Assembly (NCBI GenBank): GCA_964515175.1
Contig: CAZEUR010000012.1
Coordinates: 1-29,283 of the forward strand
DNA: 29,283 bases
From: CAIWGV01 sp964515175
GTDB lineage: Bacteria > Pseudomonadota > Alphaproteobacteria > UBA7879 > UBA5542
Reading direction: 5' to 3'
The notes under the pieces: model-generated
The model's database searches: none
The model's input: the letters and a program-made list of their open reading frames with translations, nothing else
What the model was told of the DNA's origin: nothing
Made by a program: the position numbers and the translations under genes
Shown here: positions 6,896-15,105 of the stretch, one piece after another
How the letters are laid out: every line of letters begins with the position of its first letter
Numbering within the stretch: the stretch's first letter is position 1

Positions 6896-8113
6896 GTGAC
6901 TATACCAACGCTTGACCACGTGGACGTTAAAGGAAAAAGAGTATTGCTTCGAGTGGACTTTAATGTGCCTTTAGAGCAGGGGAAGGTGGGAGATACAAGC
7001 CGCATAATAGCCACTCTTCCCACCATTGAAGAGCTTCAAAAAAAAGGAGCGAAAGTTGTTATTCTCTCTCATTTGGGCCGTCCAAAAGGGCATCCCGATT
7101 TATCCTATTCTTTGAAACCTGTGGTGGAAGCCCTGCATCAATGTTTGGCAACGCCTGTGGAATTTTGTGCGGACGCCATTGGACCTAAAGCACAGGCTGC
7201 CGTGGATGCCTTGAAACCAGGGCATGTGCTGCTTTTGGAGAATGTGCGGTTTTATGCGGGAGAGGAAAAGAATGATGCCCATTTTGCCAAACAGCTAGCA
7301 GAGCTTGGGGATATTTATGTGAATGATGCTTTTTCTGTGTCTCATCGCGCTCATGGGTCTGTAGAGGCGATCACCCATTGTTTACCGTCCTATGCAGGGC
7401 GGTTGGTGGAGAAAGAGCTGAAGACACTGGATCAACATCTGCATCACCCAGAGCGGCCCCTCATGGCACTTTTGGGAGGGGCTAAAATCTCTACAAAGTT
7501 GGTTCTTTTGAAAAGCTTATTGGAGAAAGTAGATCTTATGGCCATTGGAGGTGGTATGGCGGGAACTTTTCTGTCTGCTCAGGGGTATGAGGTGGGACAA
7601 TCCTTGTGTGAGCCTTCCATGAAGCAAGAAGCGCTTGATATCTTGAAGGAAGCCAAGAAGCGGGGCATTGAAGTGATTTTGCCGGAAGATGTTGTGGTGG
7701 CCACCAGTAGTGACGGAGGAGTGCCCTACGAGACGGTTTCCATTGATAACATCGGGACTGATCAGATGATTTTGGATGTGGGGCCGAAGACTCTGGAGAA
7801 AATTCTCCATATGATCGATAAAGCAAAAACACTTGTGTGGAATGGGCCTTTGGGGCGTGTGGAAGTGGAGCCTTTTGATCGAGGAACAACGGTCCTTGCA
7901 AAACACATTGGAATGCGGACAGAGGCCGGGAAATTGTCCAGTATTTCAGGAGGGGGGGATACAGCGGCGATCTTAAATCAAGCGAGATGTTTTGATCAAT
8001 TTACGTATGTTTCCATGGCCGGCGGTGCATTTCTTGAGTGGCTTGAAGGACATCCCCTGCCGGGAATTGAAGCGTTGAAAGCAAAAAATGTTACAGCAAG
8101 TCGGCAGGGCTAA
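6896..8113 (+). CDS. pgk: Phosphoglycerate kinase
   Basis: Pgk interconverts 1,3-bisphosphoglycerate plus ADP with 3-phosphoglycerate plus ATP in the cytoplasmic lower half of glycolysis. The 405-residue product has the full motif series: RVDFNVPLEQGKVGD near the N-terminus, HLGRPKG, ENVRFYAGEEKND, NDAFSVSHRAHGS, LGGAKISTK, VWNGPLGRVEVEPFDRGT, and the nucleotide-loop SISGGGDTAA. It shows no sign of decay. The chosen GTG at 6896 lies 7 bp after the nuoH stop, with GAGGA at 6887-6891 as a close ribosome site, so it is probably cotranscribed with the nuo genes. Its 3' end overlaps the convergent TraB-like gene by 23 bp. Confidence 0.96.
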   Translation: MTIPTLDHVDVKGKRVLLRVDFNVPLEQGKVGDTSRIIATLPTIEELQKKGAKVVILSHLGRPKGHPDLSYSLKPVVEALHQCLATPVEFCADAIGPKAQAAVDALKPGHVLLLENVRFYAGEEKNDAHFAKQLAELGDIYVNDAFSVSHRAHGSVEAITHCLPSYAGRLVEKELKTLDQHLHHPERPLMALLGGAKISTKLVLLKSLLEKVDLMAIGGGMAGTFLSAQGYEVGQSLCEPSMKQEALDILKEAKKRGIEVILPEDVVVATSSDGGVPYETVSIDNIGTDQMILDVGPKTLEKILHMIDKAKTLVWNGPLGRVEVEPFDRGTTVLAKHIGMRTEAGKLSSISGGGDTAAILNQARCFDQFTYVSMAGGAFLEWLEGHPLPGIEALKAKNVTASRQG

Positions 8114-9329
8114 CCGGCACCCATCCGTCTCTGGAGTTATATCGTGTGGCTGTATATCTTCCTTCAGTGAGGAGGCGGTAGAGGACGCCGTCACGGCCCC
8201 CTAAGTGAGCAACGCCAATGGCGCAAAGTAATTTATCAATAGGAGCTTTCTTTGCAAGGTTAATAAGGCGTGGGTACCATCGGGCATTGTCTCTCAAAAT
8301 GCGAGTGTTATCTTTCCCGATAGTTGCAAGAAGATACCTATCGCCTAACAGGTAGAGTATAGAGCTATTTATTATTTCTAACTGCATTAAAAAACCTCTA
8401 TTCCCTACAAATTCTAGCACAGAATCATAATCAGAGTCATCCTCTTCAAGCTCCGCTCTTGAAGAGTTTATAATCTCTAGAAGGCCCTCTGAATCCCTGC
8501 CTTCTTCGGCAGTCTCTAAAGATTTTCTTGTGCAACGAGAAAAGTTTTGTCGTAGAGACGCATCCATTCCCTTGCCATAGTGCACAGCAAAGAAAGCATC
8601 AAACACATGTGACAATTTGATTTTATCAAGGCCTAGACTTGTTAATCCAAGTTCTTCCATGACTTGGGCTACGATATCTTTTATGAGCTCTAATTCCTCT
8701 GTTAGAATTAAATCAGTAGAGATGTTTTGAAAGTATTTTTGTTCTCTTTCTGTCAAGCTATCAAACCATGTGGCTTGGGGATCGTACCAACAGCTGAAAG
8801 ATTGTTTTAAGATTTCTTTCGCATCCATGTTTTGAAATTCTTCCTCATTTTCGTGGACGCCTCTTTCAGTGACAAAAATATTGCAACTCAGGATTGTATC
8901 TTGGACATACGTGGGGAGCATGTCCAGGGGCAAAGTATGCATACTTCCAAGCAGAAAAAAACTTTTACAATCTTTTGTGACACGAAAGAAGTACGGATTA
9001 ATCACATCTTTTGTAGATTTGTATCCTTTTGCGAGGCGCTCTGCTTCTAAAAATTTTGTCAGCTCCCATTCTAGCCCACGTTGACCTGTAATATCAAAGG
9101 CCATAAAGAGGTCGTCTATTAAACGAGTGTCTGCAATTTGAGCTGCAAAAGATTGGTTCACCAGGTATGTGGAAAGACGTTCTGCATCTTCTAAATCGGG
9201 GTTTCTTTTTGGTAAAATCTGAGTGCCCGGTTTATATTCTACAATGGCCAAAGAGTCATCAACACCTGCGGAGCTCGCAAGGATTCCACTCAAAAAAACC
9301 AAAATAATCGTCAAATGTTTCATCGTCAT
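8091..9329 (-). CDS. TraB/GumN-family secreted protein (putative Tiki-type metalloprotease fold)
   Basis: The 412-residue product starts with a hydrophobic export signal (LTIILVFLSGILASSAG, about 5-22). It then carries the two signature stretches of TraB/GumN proteins: LLGSMHTLPLDMLP (about 126-139) with the GxxH motif, and a C-terminal AIGVAHLGGRDGVLYRLLTEG with the second conserved His. A Glu in TERG follows the first motif. Eukaryotic Tiki relatives are metal-dependent proteases; the bacterial members are mostly uncharacterised, so a protease role is inference. It is longer than many GumN proteins because of an inserted acidic helical middle (ELEEDDSDYDSV). An ATG at 9323 is an alternative start. 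The 3' end overlaps pgk by 23 bp on the opposite strand. Confidence 0.75.
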   Translation of the reverse strand: MTMKHLTIILVFLSGILASSAGVDDSLAIVEYKPGTQILPKRNPDLEDAERLSTYLVNQSFAAQIADTRLIDDLFMAFDITGQRGLEWELTKFLEAERLAKGYKSTKDVINPYFFRVTKDCKSFFLLGSMHTLPLDMLPTYVQDTILSCNIFVTERGVHENEEEFQNMDAKEILKQSFSCWYDPQATWFDSLTEREQKYFQNISTDLILTEELELIKDIVAQVMEELGLTSLGLDKIKLSHVFDAFFAVHYGKGMDASLRQNFSRCTRKSLETAEEGRDSEGLLEIINSSRAELEEDDSDYDSVLEFVGNRGFLMQLEIINSSILYLLGDRYLLATIGKDNTRILRDNARWYPRLINLAKKAPIDKLLCAIGVAHLGGRDGVLYRLLTEGRYTATRYNSRDGWVPVSPADLL

Positions 9330-9449
9330 ATGAATTATATAGGAAGTTATTTTGGAAATTCAAGCCCCTATCGGCAGGACTGAGTTTGAGTGAGCGCCTA
9401 AAAGAAATCTCACGACCCTTGTCGCGGGGCTTTGGGTGATGGATTTTCC

Positions 9450-11489
9450 CTAGAGCTTCTTTGCAAATTTTAATGAAATCTGGTTAGAGGTATATTGAGT
9501 GCCAATCTCTCCGGTGTAGAGAGCGCTGCAGGAATATCCGTCATCAAACTTTACACTTGATTCCAGAGTCAGGGCAATATCTGTAGTTGCTACTGTGGTT
9601 GATTCAAAGCTGGTGCCGCTAGATGTTGCAATGATTCCTTTTTTTAGAGGGTTTTTATTGATAAGGCTTAGGGCTGCGGCGGGAATCCACTCCATATCTT
9701 CAAATTTGTAATCTTTGGATAATTTTGCGCCAGCTTGGGATCTCAACATACTGGAGTCAGTTCCTTTTATATAATCCCCATTAATTCCAGTTTCTTGATA
9801 TCCTTGTTGATAAGAATATACATAATTAAAAGCAGCAAATAGGTCTATTTTGAAATCCTTTAGGTCAAAAGTATATCTCCCCGCAATATGAGGAGAGATC
9901 TGATATCCACCATGGTTGTTGGAAACAAAGTTATTTAATCCGGTGTTTCTGGTTCCTCTGTAGTTTTCCATTCCAGCAGTTAACGCTATTTCTGTGCTCC
10001 ATTGATCTCGAAACCAAGTTCCAAAGAGGGAAGCAAATCGGTCATTTATTCTGTTTTTTCCGGCGTTTTCATCACACGTTAAGGCTGTTCTAGAATACCC
10101 AAGGGCTCCTCCCACAACCACGTCATATCTCAATTTGTGGTCAAAACCAAACATCACACCACCAGTTCTTGTATGGAATCCAGGGGTTCCTTGATTTTTC
10201 ACTTGTCGTAACTGCATGGCGAAAGGCTGAGCCCAAATTCCAGTTTTCTCTCCTCTGAGCCTTGACCATTTTCTGAAGTTATCCTGAGCCTCTTGAGCCA
10301 CAGCACCATTGGTAATATTGGCAAATTCTTTTGTAAGATCTGGCGCTCGAAAAGGATTGGACCGGAAAGCGGAAGAGAAAGAGTCATTGGAAATATGATC
10401 ATCTTCTTGAGTACTTTGGATCGTTCTGGAAAGAACTGTTGTTACAAGTAAACTTGAGTTTGTTGAAGCTGTGCTATATGTATCTGCTGTTTTGATTGAC
10501 TCTGGGGAGGAAGATCGTATGAATTTGAAAACAATTGAGCCTTCTTCGCCCATCATAGGAATGGCCTTCAATCCTGCAGGAGCTCCTGTAATGCTTTGAA
10601 TGGCCGTATTTATATCTAACCCATTGCAATTAAAAAATAATCTATAGACATGTGCCTCTGGGGCATATGTGCCTGAGATGGGGCATAGAACGATCTTTAG
10701 GCCCTGAACATCGTTTATTTGGTTATATAAGTCCAAATTTGTGGAGTTTCCTGCATCATCGATGGCAATATTTAAGATGCCTCCCGTTGTTGGTGCCTTA
10801 AATCCAATAACGTTAGAGCGTCCAATAGTTTGATTTGAAAAATCAAGGGTTGCCCCAGAACCTAGGGTTGTTTGGGCGTTAATCCAGGCGCCCCCCCTAA
10901 AGGAACCAACTGAGCCTTCACCCATGACAGTATAGTCTCCCAATTGTTGCAGAGAGGCCGTGGAGCTCATGACAAGATTGCCTGAAATGTTGACGGCGCC
11001 CCAAAAATTTACTGTCCAGCTATCATTGGAAATTGTACTGGTTCCCGTCCCAGAAGCATTAATATGAGACAAATAATCTAATGTATCGGTGAGTCCTGTG
11101 AACTGAATTTCCCCCCCTTGCAAATTGATGTCTGAGCTGGGGATAACGAGTGCATTTGAATTTGATATTAGAGTGGCGGAACTATTAATCGTGGTGCTTC
11201 CTGAATAGTTATTGCTTGGATTTTCTAATATAACTCTGACGGGCTTAATGCCATCTCCTATAATCAGCCCTCCATCGCCCCTTATTTGACCCGTAAAGGT
11301 GCCTGTTGGCGTAGCATCGGCCGCTACCGATTTAATTTGTAGCCAGTCAGCTGGTATGGTTTGAGTTAAGCTATTGGTGATATCTTGCGTAAGCGATATG
11401 ATGTCGCCCCCATGAGCGAACTCCTTGAGCCCAGAGGCCATAATCAAAATTATTGTAATGAGAAATTTTTTCAATAGATTTTTTATCAC
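9450..11489 (-). CDS. Autotransporter (type Va) with beta-strand-repeat passenger
   Basis: This 679-residue outer-membrane protein has an N-terminal signal (KKFLITIILIMASGLKEFAHG, about 6-27). A Ser/Thr/Asn/Gly-rich passenger of about 370 residues follows, including an autotransporter-associated strand (NYSGSTTINSSATLIS). The C-terminal autotransporter barrel runs from about residue 411 (GIWAQPFAMQL, GGVMFGFDHKL, FGTWFRDQWSTEIALTAGMENYRG) to the end. Alternating amphipathic strands run to the terminal LKFAKKL; ending in Leu rather than Phe or Trp is a little unusual. The passenger has no recognisable enzymatic domain, so adhesion or surface display is the likely role but unproven. The start codon is GTG, preceded by AAGGAG about 11 nt upstream within an unusual purine-rich leader. 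Confidence 0.85.
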   Translation of the reverse strand: MIKNLLKKFLITIILIMASGLKEFAHGGDIISLTQDITNSLTQTIPADWLQIKSVAADATPTGTFTGQIRGDGGLIIGDGIKPVRVILENPSNNYSGSTTINSSATLISNSNALVIPSSDINLQGGEIQFTGLTDTLDYLSHINASGTGTSTISNDSWTVNFWGAVNISGNLVMSSTASLQQLGDYTVMGEGSVGSFRGGAWINAQTTLGSGATLDFSNQTIGRSNVIGFKAPTTGGILNIAIDDAGNSTNLDLYNQINDVQGLKIVLCPISGTYAPEAHVYRLFFNCNGLDINTAIQSITGAPAGLKAIPMMGEEGSIVFKFIRSSSPESIKTADTYSTASTNSSLLVTTVLSRTIQSTQEDDHISNDSFSSAFRSNPFRAPDLTKEFANITNGAVAQEAQDNFRKWSRLRGEKTGIWAQPFAMQLRQVKNQGTPGFHTRTGGVMFGFDHKLRYDVVVGGALGYSRTALTCDENAGKNRINDRFASLFGTWFRDQWSTEIALTAGMENYRGTRNTGLNNFVSNNHGGYQISPHIAGRYTFDLKDFKIDLFAAFNYVYSYQQGYQETGINGDYIKGTDSSMLRSQAGAKLSKDYKFEDMEWIPAAALSLINKNPLKKGIIATSSGTSFESTTVATTDIALTLESSVKFDDGYSCSALYTGEIGTQYTSNQISLKFAKKL

Positions 11490-11538
11490 CTGTTATTGTA
11501 CTCCTTTTCTTTTCTCTTCTCTTCTTTACGGTAACAGG
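11489..11538 (-). promoter_or_regulatory. 5' leader hairpin and purine tract of the autotransporter gene
   Basis: A perfect 7-bp inverted repeat, CCTGTTA (11489-11495) and TAACAGG (11532-11538), brackets a 36-nt loop. In the - strand transcript the loop is almost purely purine, built from GAAGA/GAAAA-like pentamers and ending in AAGGAG. The start-proximal arm includes the first G of the GTG start codon. Folding could modulate ribosome access, and the short tandem pentamers could vary in number. Both functions are inference from the sequence layout. Confidence 0.4.
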
Positions 11539-11631
11539 ATCAGGGGAAAGAGGGCAAGAAAATATCTTTGTTTAAGAAGTTAGGGGGAGGGGGCACGCCT
11601 AGGCTGCTATCAATTTTGATCGTGAAAAATG

Positions 11632-11660
11632 TTGACAAAAGGCATCCATTGTAATGCTAT
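11632..11660 (+). promoter_or_regulatory. Candidate sigma-70 promoter of the BrnT-like toxin, possibly leaderless
   Basis: A perfect -35 box TTGACA lies at 11632-11637. At 17-bp spacing the -10 position reads TGCTAT (11655-11660), a weak match. The expected transcription start falls at about 11667, exactly the toxin ATG. No Shine-Dalgarno sequence lies at a useful distance and the frame has a stop at 11652, so a leaderless message is plausible. Confidence 0.4.
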
Positions 11661-11666
11661 TTTTAT

Positions 11667-12026
11667 ATGAGAGATGAAGTAATCTATTGCTTTAGCCCAG
11701 ACAAGAATAAGAAACTTATCGATTCCAGGGGCGTTAGTTTTGAGGAGATAATTTCTTTATTAGAGAATCATGGCCCTCTTGATGTGTTGGAAAATTCCAA
11801 ACCAGAGTATCGTCATCAGAAGGTCTATATTATAGATTTTTCAGGTTATATTTTTATTGAGAAGGAGTCTCAAATTCTTCTGATAACTATTATTCCCAGT
11901 CGGAAAGCAACAAAAAATATTTGCCTTATGGAAAGGATAAAAATTATGACGCCTAAAAAGAAACAGGATTTACACTTAAATGCCGAGGAAAAATCCCTGT
12001 TGGATTCCTTTGAGAATGGGGAATAG
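11667..12026 (+). pseudogene. BrnT-like toxin, frameshifted at its C-terminus into the antitoxin frame
   Basis: Residues 1-83 resemble BrnT-family toxins (RelE-like RNases of type II toxin-antitoxin pairs): FSPDKNKKLIDSRGVSFEEI near the start, a central beta-rich part, and the family-typical IIPSRKATK near the end. After KATK the frame does not stop but reads through the ATG of the antitoxin (11946). Restoring one A to the run of six at about 11912-11917 gives KKYLPYGKDKNYDA and a stop at 11956-11958, overlapping the antitoxin start as is normal for such pairs. A one-base deletion in the A tract is therefore the simplest explanation. The toxin core may still be translated with a foreign tail. 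The family assignment rests on remembered consensus and is moderately sure. Confidence 0.6.
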
Positions 12027-12227
12027 ACAAGCGTAAAGAAACTAAATGCAGAAAAATCCAAAGCTCGTCAGGCCGCTGCTAATTACTTGCGTAAAGGGGC
12101 TCGAATTAATATTTGAATATCGGAAACGGACTTACAACAAATTAAACAAAAGGCTGCCCACGAGGGATTGCCCTATCAAACATTAATAGCCAGTACTTTG
12201 CATAAGTATGCGGCGGGGCATAGCTGA
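11946..12227 (+). pseudogene. CopG/BrnA-like antitoxin pseudogene with two in-frame stops
   Basis: From the ATG at 11946 the conceptual translation has the features of BrnT-partner antitoxins: an acidic AEEKSLLDSFENGE, a basic middle (NYLRKGARINI), and the C-terminal SETDLQQIKQKAAHEGLPYQTLIASTLHKYA segment of ribbon-helix-helix proteins (positions about 12117-12215). The frame is broken by TAG at 12024-12026, where W or Q is expected, and TGA at 12114-12116, where the family has Arg (CGA to TGA would do). All three parts stay in one frame, so only point nonsense changes are needed. The DNA-binding RINI strand is separated from its helices, so a functional repressor is unlikely. The final stop is at 12225-12227. 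Confidence 0.7.
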
Positions 12228-12233
12228 GGGGTC

Positions 12234-13796
12234 TTAAAACACCCGTACCCCACCACTGCCATCAATCTCAATGATGGAGGTGGCGATGTTTTCCACAAAA
12301 TCACGATCGTGAGAGACGAACACAAGAGTCCCTGTGTAGCCTTTAAGCATTTCTCCCAATACTTCTGTGCTGAGAATATCTAAGTGGTTAGTAGGTTCGT
12401 CTAACAACAAAAAATTAGGCAAACGAGAAAGCAAGCAACAGAGCGCCAGACGGGATTTTTCGCCACCTGATAAAACTTTCACTGGTTGACTCAGGGCTGA
12501 CCCTTTGAACATAAAGGTTCCGAGGAGCGCCCGTTGGGTTTGATTGCTGAGCTCGGGATTTTGTTGTTCAATAGTGCCGAGAACGGAGAGATCTTTATTG
12601 AGATTATCGGCAATATCCTGGGTGTAATGCTCCATATGGATACCTGTTCCAAAGGTAACGGTACCGGAAAGGGGAGGGATCAGACCACTAATGGTTTTAA
12701 GGAGTGTACTTTTTCCCATACCGTTAGCTCCCACAATGGCAATCCGTTCACCCCGGTGAATGGTGAGAGAAAACTTTCGGATCAAAGGCTTTGTATACCC
12801 CACATCCACATTTTCCAGCTTCACCACATCTTTCGGGCTTTTGGGAAAATTAAAGTTAGGAATGCGAAGGGACACGGTAGAGGGATCCATCTGAATGCCA
12901 GACAAAACCTTTTCCAGCTTCTCAATCATCTTAACGCGACTGCGAGCTTGGGCGGCCTTTGAGGCCTTTGCCCCAAACCGGTCCACGAAGCGCTGCATAT
13001 GCTCTTGCTTCTTCTGAATGTTTTTGGCTGTATTTTCCGCCGTTTGTTGGTTCTGCTCTTTCTGCGCTAAAAAGTCGTCAAAATTTCCTTTGTAGGCTGT
13101 AATGTTTCCTTGATTTAAATAGAGCGTGATGGTGGACACATTATTCAGGAAAGATTTGTCGTGAGACACAAAGAGAAGAGTGCCTGGGAAGCGGAGGAGA
13201 TAAGATTCCAGCCATTCAATGCTGGGAAGATCCAAATGGTTGGTGGGCTCATCCAGAATCAAGAAATCAGGCTTTGCGATCAAGATCTTAGCGAGCTCTA
13301 GCCGCATGCGCCAACCACCTGATAGAACCGTGGGAGATAGAGGTAGTTGCTCTACCTTAAATCCAAGGCCTAGCAGAATCCTTTCTGCAGCGCCTTCCAA
13401 TTGATAGCCCTCTAGGTTGTCATAACTCTTTTGCGCTGTTTCATATTCTTCATAAAGCTCCTCGGAATACTCTTCTTCCATTTTGGCGAGAGCGGCTTCT
13501 AGGCGATCTTTCATCTCTAAAACTTCCTTATTTCCCGCCAAGCATTCTTGAAGAATCGTTGATTTTGGATCAGGGTTAGGAGATTGGGGGAGTACAGAAA
13601 ACCGCAGCCCATTGGGTTTTACGATCTGACCCATATCCGCCTTATCAAAGCCAGAGATAATGTTGAGGAGCGTTGTCTTTCCCTGTCCATTGGCACCCAC
13701 AAGTGCAATGCGCTCCTTTTCTGGAAAATGATAGGTGACATTATTCAGGATCGTTCTGTCCCCGAAGGACTTTAAGATTTTTTCGATACGAATCAT
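12234..13796 (-). CDS. ABC-F family ATPase (Uup/YheS-like ribosome-associated)
   Basis: The 520-residue product has two tandem ABC domains and no membrane segment, as in ABC-F proteins acting on the ribosome. Domain 1 has Walker A GANGQGKTT (about 34-42), signature LSGGWRMRLELAK, and Walker B LDEPTNHLD. The linker contains two long charged helices with QKEQNQQTAENTAK and GAKASKAAQARSRVKMIEKLE, where the P-site tRNA-interacting motif lies. Domain 2 has GANGMGKST, LSGGEKSRLALC and a second LDEPTNHLD. There is no C-terminal coiled-coil extension of Uup type. I cannot say which ABC-F subfamily (EttA, Uup, YheS, YbiT) it belongs to. It is monocistronic, with a repeat element upstream of its ATG. 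Confidence 0.9.
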   Translation of the reverse strand: MIRIEKILKSFGDRTILNNVTYHFPEKERIALVGANGQGKTTLLNIISGFDKADMGQIVKPNGLRFSVLPQSPNPDPKSTILQECLAGNKEVLEMKDRLEAALAKMEEEYSEELYEEYETAQKSYDNLEGYQLEGAAERILLGLGFKVEQLPLSPTVLSGGWRMRLELAKILIAKPDFLILDEPTNHLDLPSIEWLESYLLRFPGTLLFVSHDKSFLNNVSTITLYLNQGNITAYKGNFDDFLAQKEQNQQTAENTAKNIQKKQEHMQRFVDRFGAKASKAAQARSRVKMIEKLEKVLSGIQMDPSTVSLRIPNFNFPKSPKDVVKLENVDVGYTKPLIRKFSLTIHRGERIAIVGANGMGKSTLLKTISGLIPPLSGTVTFGTGIHMEHYTQDIADNLNKDLSVLGTIEQQNPELSNQTQRALLGTFMFKGSALSQPVKVLSGGEKSRLALCCLLSRLPNFLLLDEPTNHLDILSTEVLGEMLKGYTGTLVFVSHDRDFVENIATSIIEIDGSGGVRVF

Positions 13797-13809
13797 AATA
13801 TAGCTCGCC

Positions 13810-13893
13810 TTTTATAATCTTGTTATGCGTTACTCGGTCGCTCACCTATTATCTATAGACGTCGCTCCCTCGTGCCTATAACAAAATTAAAAT
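13810..13893. repeat. Imperfect 84-bp inverted-repeat element in the ABC-F/glycosyltransferase gap
   Basis: The outer arms TTTTATAATCTTGTTAT (13810-13826) and ATAACAAAATTAAAAT (13878-13893) are near-complementary, with a perfect core TTGTTAT/ATAACAA. Inside, GTCGCTC occurs twice as a direct repeat (13837-13843 and 13861-13867), and CTAT/ATAG lies at the centre. The layout resembles small palindromic intergenic elements, but only one copy is visible here. The rest of the 13797-13995 gap is A+T-rich with nothing else I can name. Confidence 0.4.
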
Positions 13894-13995
13894 GGCTTTG
13901 CTATATATAATAGATCGCCCTTTAGCGCGTTCTCGATAAAAAGAGGCTTACTCTACCAAAATTCAGCAGAATTGCAAGGATGTTCCAAATTAGGT

Positions 13996-15105
13996 CTACC
14001 CATAAAGTCTTAGCGTCTCTTGATTTATTTTCTCGTCAGAAAAATTCTTTAAAACTGATTCTCTGGCCGCATCTCCCAATTTTTTTGCAAACTCATGGTC
14101 TCGGAGCAACCAGTCTATGGCATCCGCTAAGGCGAGGGCATTATGCGGGGGGACAAGAAGTCCCGTTTGTTTGTGAGTCACAATTTCTCGGCATCCAGGT
14201 ACGTCTGTCGTGATGATGGGGAGTCCACAGGCGGCGGCTTCTAGCAAAGACTTTGGGAGGCCTTCTCGATAGGAGGGCAAAATGGCGATGGTGGAGGCCC
14301 TATATAAGGTTGCCACGTCTTCTTGTTTCCCGGTCCATGTGCAGAGTTTGGCCAGCATCCATTCTTTGAGTTTCGATTCTGGGATAGCACTAGGGTTTTG
14401 AGGGTCCAGGGGGCCTACCAATACTAGCTCTAGGGGAATGCTCCGTGTGAGGAGGATGCTGTGGGCCTCTACGGCTTCTTTTATGCCTTTATCCCAGAGG
14501 AGGCGGGCTACGAGCGTTACCTTGGGGATTCTTTTGGGGGGCTTTGATGCGGGTGAAAATATCTTTGTGTCTACGCCAGATCCGCGAATGAGGATGAGGT
14601 TTTTGGAGGGAAGGATTTTTTCAAATAAGCCGTAGTCATCCTTGTTTTGAAGAATGAGCTTTGTGTGGGCGCCTCGAAATAGAATTTGGAAAGCCCGCAT
14701 TAAGAAAAAACGTATGAAACGAGCTGAAAACTTTGTTGAAATAAACAGATATCCAAGACCCGCAAAAGTATTGACGCGACGAGGGATGCGCGCGAGTAGG
14801 GCAGAAATGGATCCATACAGAATAGGCTTCATGGCAATATGATGAACGATGTCTGGTCCTTCTGTTTTATAAATCTGGTAGATTTCTCGAAGGGCCAACA
14901 GTTCTTGGAAGGGATTTGTTCCAGATCTATTCAGATTCTTGAGAGGAATTACGGTAATCTTTTCCTTTTGAAATGACTCTGTTAAGTCCTGGGGATCTGT
15001 GGCAACCAAAATGGTATGGCCTGCTTGTTGAGCTGCCTTTGCAAGGGACAATCGATGGGAAAAGAAGTATCCTGCCTCTGTCACCAGATAGAGGATCTTT
15101 GCCAT
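13996..15105 (-). CDS. GT4-family glycosyltransferase
   Basis: The 369-residue protein has a GT-B fold layout. The N-terminal Rossmann domain has LVTEAGYFFSHRLSLAKAA, DIVHHIAMKPI and a hydrophobic membrane-association segment. The C-terminal nucleotide-sugar domain has GSGVDTKIFSP, VARLLWDKGIKEAV, and the EX7E motif in EGLPKSLLEAAACGLPII, followed by DVPGCREIV. The acceptor and donor are unknown; relatives act in capsule, LPS or glycan assembly. The ATG at 15105 overlaps the stop of the upstream sugar-transport ATPase as TAATG, so it is preferred over the ATG at 15117 and implies translational coupling. It is the last gene of the ABC operon. A glycosyltransferase here could use or elaborate the imported sugar, which is inference. 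Confidence 0.82.
   Translation of the reverse strand: MAKILYLVTEAGYFFSHRLSLAKAAQQAGHTILVATDPQDLTESFQKEKITVIPLKNLNRSGTNPFQELLALREIYQIYKTEGPDIVHHIAMKPILYGSISALLARIPRRVNTFAGLGYLFISTKFSARFIRFFLMRAFQILFRGAHTKLILQNKDDYGLFEKILPSKNLILIRGSGVDTKIFSPASKPPKRIPKVTLVARLLWDKGIKEAVEAHSILLTRSIPLELVLVGPLDPQNPSAIPESKLKEWMLAKLCTWTGKQEDVATLYRASTIAILPSYREGLPKSLLEAAACGLPIITTDVPGCREIVTHKQTGLLVPPHNALALADAIDWLLRDHEFAKKLGDAARESVLKNFSDEKINQETLRLYG

Noticed and set aside
11946..12227. Stop-codon recoding (TAG or TGA read as amino acids) in the antitoxin
   Set aside because: TGA and TAG act as ordinary stops in the other genes here (nuoD, nuoE and nuoF end in TGA, nuoG in TAG), so nonsense mutation is simpler.
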